Source: Proteromonas lacertae (taxonomy: Eukaryota > Sar > Bigyra > Opalinata > Proteromonadidae). From it: a DNA stretch of 24,787 nucleotides. Positions 18,066 to 24,787 of the stretch are shown here, piece by piece. Numbering within the stretch: position 1 is the stretch's first letter; the number at the start of each line of letters is the position of its first letter. The notes beneath the pieces are model-generated. The model had not been told where the DNA came from. It worked only from the letters and a program-made list of their open reading frames with translations, and made no database searches. The translations under genes and the position numbers were made by a program. The DNA lies in the NCBI GenBank assembly GCA_002245135.1, contig NGBS01001264.1, positions 1-24,787 of the forward strand. The letters run 5' to 3'.

Positions 18066-19328
18066 ATGGATATTCCAAAAAAGACTTTACCAGAGCTATA
18101 TTCACAATACAACTATTTATCTGCTAAAGATTTCATCAATATTTGCACTCACTATGGTTATAGTGAAGATGAAGCTAAGACTTTTACATATTCTTCTCCA
18201 AGATATCAGTTAGCATCAAAAAGAGTTCGCCCTAAAAAATTAAGGTATACTACTATTAAAGTACCAGGTACTTTTATGATTGATTTTGCATTCTTTCAAG
18301 GAAATGATGGTCCTCCATCCTTATTTATTATTAATGTAGTATCGAGGAAAGTATGGGTTTATACTTTAGCAAGTAGAAGTGGTTTAGCTTTTGCAGAAGC
18401 TTTTACAAAGTTTGTATTTCAAAATAGGGTAAAAGGAATTTTAGAAGGAGAGGAGGAATATATGATTTTCATTGCTTCTATCATTTGTGATAGAGAAGGA
18501 GTATTTATAAGTAATGAATTTCAAAATTTCTGTAAAAAGTATAAAATAAAGATACATTATAAAGATACAGATGAGCATAATATCATGGGTATTTTAGATA
18601 GAGCAGTTAGAACAATAAAGGATCTTATTTATTATAGAGGAAGTACATATGATCAAAAGAATTTAATAAAAACACAAGCTGATTTAAATAATTTTATCCA
18701 AATGATTGTAAAGGATTACAACAATACTCCTCATTCAGGAATTAAAGGATATACACCAAATGAAGTATATGATGATATGAGTCTACAATTGAAATTCCTC
18801 CATGAATCGAGGAATTATAATAGAAATCTTAAAGCCAAAAAAGGATCTCCGTTTAATGTTGGAGATAAAGTAAGAGTTAAAGAAAGAGCAAAATCAAAAT
18901 TAGATAAGTCTCATAGGTATAGTGATCAAGTATATACGATAAAGAGGAAAAATCCTTTTTCATATGATATTGATGTATATGATGATGAAGGAAGAATAAC
19001 TACCAAAAGATTTAAGGAGTATGAATTACTTAATGTATCAGATACACATCCATCCTTTGCTAAACAGAATGAACAGTATTACAGAACAATAGGAAAGGAA
19101 ATGCAACAGTATACAAGAGATCCTGATTATGTTCCTCCTGGTGTAGTTGTTAATGATGAACCTCAATTACAACCTGTTAATCCTGCAGAACAAGCAGTGC
19201 AAGATTATAAGGATAATAATGCTGCACTTGATTTTGTTAATAAAGTTAGAAGGACAAGATCAGGAAGGATAAGTAGACCTAATCCTCTATACTCACGTAG
19301 TATATATGGAGCAGGACATATATGGTAA
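18066..19328 (+). CDS. Polinton retroviral-type integrase
   Basis: Inserts the element into host DNA. A 420-residue frame. Residues 1-60 form an N-terminal helical part; the catalytic core follows, with acidic residues at D73 (GTFMIDFAFF), D142 (IICDREGVFIS) and position 178 (MGILDRAVRTIK), the last two separated by 35 residues as in retroviral and Polinton integrases. NNTPHSGIKGYTPNEVY (about 225-241) is the usual conserved stretch after the core. An SH3/chromo-like C-terminal domain (GDKVRVKERAKSK...YTIKRKN...) precedes a disordered proline/asparagine-rich tail. The start is preceded by TTCCTTACTATATTCTTA, similar to sequences before several virion genes. Family call is firm. Confidence 0.92.
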   Translation: MDIPKKTLPELYSQYNYLSAKDFINICTHYGYSEDEAKTFTYSSPRYQLASKRVRPKKLRYTTIKVPGTFMIDFAFFQGNDGPPSLFIINVVSRKVWVYTLASRSGLAFAEAFTKFVFQNRVKGILEGEEEYMIFIASIICDREGVFISNEFQNFCKKYKIKIHYKDTDEHNIMGILDRAVRTIKDLIYYRGSTYDQKNLIKTQADLNNFIQMIVKDYNNTPHSGIKGYTPNEVYDDMSLQLKFLHESRNYNRNLKAKKGSPFNVGDKVRVKERAKSKLDKSHRYSDQVYTIKRKNPFSYDIDVYDDEGRITTKRFKEYELLNVSDTHPSFAKQNEQYYRTIGKEMQQYTRDPDYVPPGVVVNDEPQLQPVNPAEQAVQDYKDNNAALDFVNKVRRTRSGRISRPNPLYSRSIYGAGHIW

Positions 19329-19389
19329 ATTTTTATATTTTTATGTTTTTGTTTTCCCAATAAATAAAACTTATAATAAGAAATGTTAC

Positions 19390-20088
19390 TTAAAAATTAT
19401 CACCCATATAAGTGTTTCCTATTTTTAAAATTTGAGATTGTTTTGGGATATAAAAAGGTTTGCAGCGTGTCATACCCATGAATATAAAATTTTTATGATT
19501 GCTTTTTCCGTAAAATCTAGGTTGTTCTGAAAAATAAATACCTTTAATATTTTTAGGATCATTTTCTATAACTGTTAAAGTAAATACTAAATCTTGTTTA
19601 ATATACTGAAAATAAGAATCAAATCTACTTTTATATAAATCATTAGGTATTTGCCATGACGTTTGTGGAGAGTTATACATACCAAACTGAATATCATCAA
19701 ATTCTGTTTTATTAAATGTTGCAGTTCGATCTGCTAATATTGTCATCATAATAAAATTATTATAAAAATCTAATTGTATAGGAAACATTGCTTGACCAGT
19801 TTGACTACCAGCTGAAATTATTGCCATATCCATAGTAATAAATTGAGTACCAAGTTTCCAAGGAAATCCTACTTTTAAACTAGCATGTATTCTATAATCC
19901 AAATTATCTCTTAATCTTTGTTCCATATCAGAAAGATCTTTCTTTGTAGCAACTTCTTTAACATCCTCCTTACTAGCCAATGTTTGAATATCAGGCATAT
20001 TAATAAGGATATCTTCTGCAGCATCTTGCACTTCCTCTCTAATTGTTTCGATTATTTTTTGAGTGTTATTTATGTTATTACCCAACAT
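19390..20088 (-). CDS. Coiled-coil plus beta-rich protein, virion-attachment-like
   Basis: A 232-residue protein, convergent with the integrase (61 bases between stops). Residues 1-70 are helical with heptad-like spacing and the ASKEDVKEVATKKDLSDMEQ stretch common in trimeric coiled coils. Residues 75-232 look like a compact beta-rich globular domain (TQFITMDMAIISAG, MFPIQLDFYNNFIMMTI, YGKSNHKNFIFMGMT). A stalk followed by a beta head is typical of fibre- or spike-like proteins, but no sequence family is recognised, so this role is inferred from shape and position at the end of the virion gene block. The next gene upstream (the ATPase) is 29 bases away and in the same direction. Confidence 0.7.
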   Translation of the reverse strand: MLGNNINNTQKIIETIREEVQDAAEDILINMPDIQTLASKEDVKEVATKKDLSDMEQRLRDNLDYRIHASLKVGFPWKLGTQFITMDMAIISAGSQTGQAMFPIQLDFYNNFIMMTILADRTATFNKTEFDDIQFGMYNSPQTSWQIPNDLYKSRFDSYFQYIKQDLVFTLTVIENDPKNIKGIYFSEQPRFYGKSNHKNFIFMGMTRCKPFYIPKQSQILKIGNTYMGDNF

Positions 20089-20117
20089 TACAAAGAAAAA
20101 TGTAAATGAATTAAAAG

Positions 20118-20840
20118 TTATTTTTCTTCCAATACTTTATCAAAATTTATCCTAAATTCAGATTTAGCTCTATCTATATAGAGGAAAGCATAAGGAGAGG
20201 AATTAACTACTGCATTATACACTTTCTTAAAATCCTCAAAAGAATCTGGCCATAACTCCAAGGATTCGTATAATCTCCTTAAATTATCTTCAGTTAAACC
20301 TTTAAAGACTAAACAGTAATCAATTTGTAATCTGGCTTGAGGAGATAAATCAGTTATATACTGAGAACTAAATATTGTTTTGGACTTATAATGCCTATTG
20401 TGTTTAGTAATTGTATTAATAATAGGCATCTTTAATTCAGAGGAAATATCATCAAATATAAAAATATTTTCAGGATAGGTCATATTACTCTTATCCACAG
20501 GATCCAAATCCTTCATCACCTTTTGTAAATTGTTATATCCTTCTTCTTCATTTATTAAAGAATCATATTTTTCATAGTATATACCATTATACTTTAACAA
20601 CTGAAATATCTTTTCATATATAATATCATTGTCCAATGTACTTACAAAAAAGAATACCTTTTGTTCTTCCTCAGAGGATAAGATGTTTTTCAAAATGTTA
20701 TAGATTAAAGTTGTCTTACCTGATTTCTTTTTTGCTACAATAAATATATTGCTGAAAGGTTCCTCAAAGTACTCATAACCTAAAACACTCTTCGATGGCT
20801 TCTTTCTTTCTTTGGTTTTTCCAAAGGTTCTACAGATATG
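20118..20840 (-). CDS. Polinton FtsK/HerA-type packaging ATPase
   Basis: Pumps the element's DNA into the capsid. The readily scored frame is 20118-20693, but the same frame remains open upstream to about 20840 and holds the P-loop: NIFIVAKKKSGKTTLIYNIL (Walker A). Walker B is NIFIFDDISSE, and a sensor-like SSQYITDLSPQ follows, as in A32/adenovirus IVa2-like and FtsK-HerA ATPases of Polintons. The C-terminal part carries the family's RRLYESL and YAFLYID segments. The start codon is not clear, so the N-terminus is uncertain. It sits among capsid genes, as in most members of the family. Confidence 0.85.
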   Translation of the reverse strand, partial: HICRTFGKTKERKKPSKSVLGYEYFEEPFSNIFIVAKKKSGKTTLIYNILKNILSSEEEQKVFFFVSTLDNDIIYEKIFQLLKYNGIYYEKYDSLINEEEGYNNLQKVMKDLDPVDKSNMTYPENIFIFDDISSELKMPIINTITKHNRHYKSKTIFSSQYITDLSPQARLQIDYCLVFKGLTEDNLRRLYESLELWPDSFEDFKKVYNAVVNSSPYAFLYIDRAKSEFRINFDKVLEEK

Positions 20841-20908
20841 TTATTTATTTTTTTAATACGATACATACACAAAACAAAAGAAAAAGAAAATGAAATATTT
20901 TAATGAAA

Positions 20909-21466
20909 TTATCTTCTGCGTCTAGTTCTTCTTCTCCTTGAACATCCTCTTCTTCTTCTTCTTCTACCTAAACCTACTTTATTCAATGATTTAGATGCTA
21001 TATTAGCAACTGTACTCCAAGGATTTAAAACTGAATTAGCTATCTTAATTCCATTACTTAATACTTTATGATCATGCATGTATTTTCCTATCTTTTTAAT
21101 AGTATCACCTAAACCTTTTCCTTTTCTTGGAGGACCATATGAAATAGGATCACTTCCTTTAAGAGGCATAATAGTTCTTGCTAAAGGAGGATTTCTTCTA
21201 TTTTTGGGAATCTTTGCAAGAATGTCTTTAAAAGATCCTCCTCTTACTCTGCAACGTCTTCTTCTTCTTCTTCTACCATATCCTTGTTTCTCAATAACAT
21301 GAGAAATAGCATTGCCAGCAAATGGTATTAACTTTGCTATTCCGCTTAAAATACCTTTTCCTTTTAACCAATTTCCTCCTCTGTACCTTCTTCTTCGTCC
21401 TCTTCTTCTTCTTTTTTTACTCGATGTGCCTCGAGAGCCTTTTAATTTAAATGAGTATAACCCCAT
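20909..21466 (-). CDS. Arginine-rich core/lytic-like protein (adenovirus pX/pVI-type)
   Basis: A 185-residue, extremely basic protein with arginine clusters at about 19-27, 65-71 and the last 18 residues, broken by Gly-Gly steps. Between them lies a short amphipathic or hydrophobic helix, GILSGIAKLIPFAGNAISHV (residues 38-57), and a second moderately hydrophobic region (GIKIANSVLNPWSTVANIAS). This mix resembles adenovirus core protein X/mu and the membrane-lytic pVI and their counterparts in Polintons and adintoviruses: DNA condensation in the virion plus membrane activity. The assignment is by composition and position, since such proteins barely align. It is preceded by TTCTTACTGTTTTT just before the ATG. 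Confidence 0.7.
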   Translation of the reverse strand: MGLYSFKLKGSRGTSSKKRRRRGRRRRYRGGNWLKGKGILSGIAKLIPFAGNAISHVIEKQGYGRRRRRRRCRVRGGSFKDILAKIPKNRRNPPLARTIMPLKGSDPISYGPPRKGKGLGDTIKKIGKYMHDHKVLSNGIKIANSVLNPWSTVANIASKSLNKVGLGRRRRRRGCSRRRRTRRRR

Positions 21467-21513
21467 ATTGAAAAACAGTAAGAAATATAAGAATGACTTA
21501 AATTTTAAAATTT

Positions 21514-22890
21514 TTATATTACTCTTTGAATTCCTCTCATTCCAACTTCTAAAATTCTTCCTGTGATGATGTAGAATCGGTGAGTTACTGATGTTATATC
21601 ATGTTGTAAATCATTTTTTTGTTTTGGTCCAAATTTTACATTATAACAATCAAAAGTTATCTTAAGTTGTTGGTCTAATGGTCTTCCTCCTCTGGACTTA
21701 ATATTAGTCAAATTATTATCAGCAGTAAACTTCAAAATTTCAATAAACTTTTTGGGGAATGGTTTAGTATTATATTGGTCAAAATAGGTTGTTGTAAGCA
21801 TTTTCTGCATTTGGTAATATGAATCCTGATTGTTTACGTATAAGAAATCAGGAGTATAAACAAAATCGTTTAATAACCATCTAAATCTAGTATCAGGATG
21901 ATCAAAAGATACTGTTTGTTCATCATTATCTACTGCAGTATACAATATATACTTAACATAAGGACCAATACTTGAATCAATTGTAAAATTGTACTGAAAA
22001 TGATTAGTAGCTGTTGAATTAGTAACTGTTGTTTGGACAATATTAAAATCATTAAAATCAATAGGATGACGATATACCCAATTTAAAGTATTGACATTAC
22101 AATCAGGATCAGTATTATAACAAGCATATAATTCCAAATTAAATAAATCTACTTTTGGTTGTATCATATCATGATCACCTGCACTTTTTTCTGCCATGCA
22201 TGTTTTAGATCTTGGTCCAAAAGTAAATTGAATGAAAATCTTCTCTCCAAAGAACATATCATTGGATAAACTCAATATGGTATTATATAATTCTCCTAAT
22301 ACCATTCTAACTTTGCATATATTTGCATTATCTTCCAAAGGAATATCTTTAGTAGGACAATTTGAACTACTAAATCCAGTTACTGTTCTGTTCTTTATTT
22401 CCCATCTTCCTGCTTGGTTATTCCATTCTTTATGTATACCAGTAAATAATTTACTATTTTGATCAAAATAGTTATCATCTATAATTACTTTCTTGGCTAA
22501 TTGTGCTGCAATATCTCTATAATCATTATACTGAAAATCCAAATCACATATCAAGGAACCAGTAATATTATACACTCTAATTGTGGATAAATTGAAAGTA
22601 TTAAAGAGGATTACTGTAGGATTTTCAACACCTTGAATATCCTCTGCTTTATCCCAATAGAATTTTTGTTCCCATTCCATATAGGATTGGGATAAATTGA
22701 TACAATTATCAGGAGATAACTCGAATGTAACAGTATTTGAGGAATTACTTTCTTGCAAAGTAATAACATCTCTTGTTTGATTAGGAGTAATACGTATCCA
22801 ATGCTGTTCTGGTTTAAAAACTTGGATATCACTTGAATATTTTTGAGATGTAGGAATTGATAATGACATTATGTTATTTAAAAACAACAA
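21514..22890 (-). CDS. Major capsid protein candidate (double jelly-roll)
   Basis: A 458-residue frame, in a suitable size range for a Polinton major capsid protein. It is beta-strand rich with few helices: an N-terminal IPTSQKYSSDIQVFKPEQ arm, VTFELSPDNCINLSQSYMEW, a long middle with KVRMVLGELYNTILSLSNDM and FGEKIFIQFTFGPRS, and a second half with VDLFNLELYACYN and TNHFQYNFTIDSSIGPYVKY, and an ordered C-terminal strand region QQLKITFDCYNVKF. This suits two consecutive jelly-roll domains. Position between the penton candidate and the core-like protein also fits. Met8 (base 22869) is the likelier start, since the promoter-like TTCTTGTTGTTTTT lies 11 bases upstream of it. No direct sequence match can be claimed here. 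Confidence 0.75.
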   Translation of the reverse strand: MLFLNNIMSLSIPTSQKYSSDIQVFKPEQHWIRITPNQTRDVITLQESNSSNTVTFELSPDNCINLSQSYMEWEQKFYWDKAEDIQGVENPTVILFNTFNLSTIRVYNITGSLICDLDFQYNDYRDIAAQLAKKVIIDDNYFDQNSKLFTGIHKEWNNQAGRWEIKNRTVTGFSSSNCPTKDIPLEDNANICKVRMVLGELYNTILSLSNDMFFGEKIFIQFTFGPRSKTCMAEKSAGDHDMIQPKVDLFNLELYACYNTDPDCNVNTLNWVYRHPIDFNDFNIVQTTVTNSTATNHFQYNFTIDSSIGPYVKYILYTAVDNDEQTVSFDHPDTRFRWLLNDFVYTPDFLYVNNQDSYYQMQKMLTTTYFDQYNTKPFPKKFIEILKFTADNNLTNIKSRGGRPLDQQLKITFDCYNVKFGPKQKNDLQHDITSVTHRFYIITGRILEVGMRGIQRVI

Positions 22891-22913
22891 GAATTTTTAG
22901 AATAATAAAAGAA

Positions 22914-23867
22914 TTAAAAAATAAGAATTTCTAAGCATAAAGTTACTTCATCCAAACTAATTCCATATCCATCCTCCTGAGAAAGGGATATTGTTATTAA
23001 ATCATTTTGATGATAACCTATTCTTCTAGCAGTTAATTTAGGATTAGGATTGTTATATACTATATAAGGTTCCTCGAATCTTTCAATAGGTATATTTGCC
23101 AAAACATTAGAATCCTCATCCTGATTGACAGTATCGAATCTTATCTGTAATTGACTTACTGATATTAAGGTTGGTCTGCAAGGAAATTCATATTTTTGAG
23201 GATTTGAAATGATTCCATTAATCACTTTTGTATATGTTATTTCACTTTCATCATATTTCTTTTTCCATAAAACTATCTTTATATCTCTATGATCTTCACC
23301 AAATAATTTGAATATATTATTCGGAAGTTCCATCCAAATATCCTCTACCCATATAAACTTTTGAGGAATTGGTGCTTCATGCGATTTGAATACATACTTT
23401 ATCTTATAGTCTAAATCTAACTTATTCTTTCTATTAATACTTATAACATGTGCAGGATCAATTAGTTCATTTGGCAGTATTATATCATCTTTAATATAAG
23501 GAAATCTTCTCAAAAATCCTTCATTTATAACATTGAGGATTTCATCCTCTGAATAGTATCCTAAAGGAATACGAATATTATTATCATATGATATAGTTTG
23601 TAAAGGATCTATTTTTCCTGAATCTGGATCTATTTGTAATTCTTCTCCGTGTATATGGATTTTAAAGTAGTTATTAATGTCGAGTTGGATTGTTGGAAAT
23701 GTGTTACTAATCGATGCAGACAATAATGTAATATTACGGTATCGTTCATCAACGCTGGGAACACGTATGGTTCTATGGTATTCATCATGAGGAAGTTTGG
23801 GATCATAGTCTTTTGTATATACTATAAGCTTACGTTCAATATTATTAAAATCTTTCTTCTTTTGCAT
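22914..23867 (-). CDS. Minor capsid (penton-type, single jelly-roll) candidate
   Basis: A 317-residue protein ending 23 bases before the major capsid frame. The segment ITLLSASISNTFPTIQLDIN followed by IRIPLGYYSEDEILNVIN (a short strand, then a G-Y-Y/S turn and a helix) recurs in minor capsid/penton proteins of Polintons and relatives and in structural proteins of large DNA viruses. The remainder alternates strands (KIKYVFKSHEAPIPQKFIWV, TLISVSQLQIRFDT, DLITISLSQEDGYGISLDEV, TLCLEILIF). The paired capsid genes are adjacent, in the same order and direction as in typical Polintons. It starts divergently from the gene at 23925. Confidence 0.75.
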   Translation of the reverse strand: MQKKKDFNNIERKLIVYTKDYDPKLPHDEYHRTIRVPSVDERYRNITLLSASISNTFPTIQLDINNYFKIHIHGEELQIDPDSGKIDPLQTISYDNNIRIPLGYYSEDEILNVINEGFLRRFPYIKDDIILPNELIDPAHVISINRKNKLDLDYKIKYVFKSHEAPIPQKFIWVEDIWMELPNNIFKLFGEDHRDIKIVLWKKKYDESEITYTKVINGIISNPQKYEFPCRPTLISVSQLQIRFDTVNQDEDSNVLANIPIERFEEPYIVYNNPNPKLTARRIGYHQNDLITISLSQEDGYGISLDEVTLCLEILIF

Positions 23868-23924
23868 ATTTTTAAAGAAATCTTAAAATAAATTCATTTA
23901 ACAAATTCTTACTATTTTTGAAAC
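23868..23924. promoter_or_regulatory. Divergent promoter at the right of the virion block
   Basis: Only 57 bases separate the divergent starts at 23867 and 23925. The rightward side contains TTCTTACTATTTTT (23906-23919), ending five bases before the ATG, a near copy of the motif before the arginine-rich protein gene. Confidence 0.5.
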
Positions 23925-24787
23925 ATGTACCATCATAATAATATAGGACCTCCTAATATATCGCAAGCAAATGCGATAGATCCTCCAGATCCAAATAATT
24001 ATCCTCCGGTAAATCAAAATCCTCCAAATATAGATAGTGCTTATGAAGCAAAAAAATACCGTAATATACCTACTAGTAGATATTTAGCTGTTCAACAACG
24101 AATACCTATGGGACCTGGTTTAAGTGATAAAGGAAGATTGTATGAAGTTCCTACTGATAAAAGAACTGTATTTTTAAATGCCACATAAAAGACCTTTGAT
24201 CCTCGTATTACAAATGGACATTCATCAGTATTTCGTAATGACTTTTTGACAGTTATAACTCAAGGTACTATGAACAATAATGATGCTGGAGTTTATCCTA
24301 TTGATAATGAATTCACACACGTAAATGTTGTGCCAACTACTTTCCAAACAAAACAAGATTGGCATTTATTCAGAAAAGCAGTAGAAAAAATAATTATGAG
24401 GCAAGCAGATTGTAATTATTGGTTGTTTTACATATATCAAAAATTAGATCATTACAGATTCGATGGTACACAACCAGTAGATGGTGATAATGCTTACGTT
24501 GAGGATTTGAGGATTGGTACTTATGGAAGTGAATTTTTCAGAAAGTTAGATTTTGGATTAGTATATGATAGATTTACAGATTCATTAACAAAGTGTTTTG
24601 TTCCTACAATTAAATTATGGAAAAAGGATGATTATTTGAATGAAAAAAAGAATGTAGCATGTTATGCTATCCATAATATGATGTATATGGTGGTTAGGCA
24701 TTTAGTAACTATAAGAGAATATTATGAAAGTTTGTTTCCTAATAGAGAGTTAAAATCAAAAAAGGCAAAGAAGAGATCCTGCTCAAT
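23925..24787 (+). pseudogene. Unrecognised Polinton gene, broken and cut by the window end
   Basis: Starts MYHHNNIGPPNISQAN with a proline/asparagine-rich head, then a folded-looking part. Coding character continues past the end of the first frame (24188) to the last base of the window, so the gene looks broken about once and is incomplete here. The later part is helix-rich with aromatic residues (NYWLFYIYQKLDHYRF, CYAIHNMMYMVVRHLVTIRE) and ends in a lysine-rich stretch. No motif of a protease, lipase or polymerase is seen. It is likely an element-specific structural or accessory protein; function unknown. Confidence 0.55.

Larger units (their letters stand above)
12502..24787. mobile_element. 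Polinton/Maverick element, left part, running off the window
   Basis: A self-synthesising virus-like DNA element. Visible parts in order: polB (minus), unknown acidic/basic protein (plus), integrase (plus), then a leftward block of coiled-coil virion-type protein, packaging ATPase, arginine-rich core-like protein, major capsid candidate and minor capsid candidate, then a rightward gene reaching the window end. At least 12.3 kb is present, within the usual size of the family. The left boundary is put near 12500 because host repeat similarity stops there and the AGGAT-rich character begins; the terminal repeat cannot be confirmed because the right end is not in the window. Most frames are open, so the copy looks young, with about one or two breaks in the visible part. 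No protease gene was found. Confidence 0.9.

Noticed and set aside
1-24787. tRNA, rRNA or other structured RNA genes.
   Set aside because: No cloverleaf with conserved T-loop sequence and no rRNA-like conserved stretch was found by eye in the gaps.
23925-24787. Candidate cysteine protease for the Polinton.
   Set aside because: No ordered His, acidic, Gln, Cys pattern of the adenovirus-type protease is visible; the protease may lie beyond the window.

Overview
The window is very AT-rich, protist-like eukaryotic DNA. Genes are mostly intronless, coding stops are standard, and host-type Golgi glycosyltransferases (GT31-like, GT17) sit beside a pogo/Tigger DNA transposon pair and a large Polinton/Maverick element. 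That mix fits a parabasalid (trichomonad-like) genome best. This is an inference from gene content only; a different anaerobic or amoeboid protist cannot be excluded.

Layout. 1-2400: a decayed surface-protein region on the minus strand, with two cysteine-rich modules, a transmembrane segment and a short tail, plus a diverged ~250-bp inverted duplication. 2400-3021: non-coding DNA with a 149-bp dispersed repeat. 3022-5417 and 6542-8936: two essentially identical Tigger-like elements in opposite orientation, each flanked by TA and each encoding a DDD transposase; the only difference I found is one base in an A-run. The 1.1 kb between them holds remnants of one or two host genes. 8939-12218: a small carbohydrate/methyl-transfer neighbourhood, with a broken methyltransferase, a GT31-like gene, a small broken membrane-anchored reading frame and an intact-looking GT17 gene. 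12219-12914: non-coding, with a strong hairpin, the second copy of the 149-bp repeat, a cluster of AGAGGAT palindromes and a striking G/C island.

About 12.5 kb to the end of the window: most of a Polinton/Maverick. It carries protein-primed DNA polymerase B, an acidic/basic unknown protein, a retroviral-type integrase, a coiled-coil virion-type protein, a packaging ATPase, an arginine-rich adenovirus core/lytic-like protein, a major capsid candidate, a minor capsid (penton-type) candidate and one further gene that runs off the end. The replication and integration genes lie on the left and the virion genes form a compact leftward block. Most frames are open, so the copy looks young, with perhaps one or two breaks in the visible part; the right end and any protease are not in the window.

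Most notable points: the inverted pair of identical Tigger copies, a candidate 55-nt intron shared by both transposase genes, a motif shared in front of several Polinton genes, and the unusual terminal-zone DNA (palindrome cluster and G-rich island) at the left side of the Polinton.
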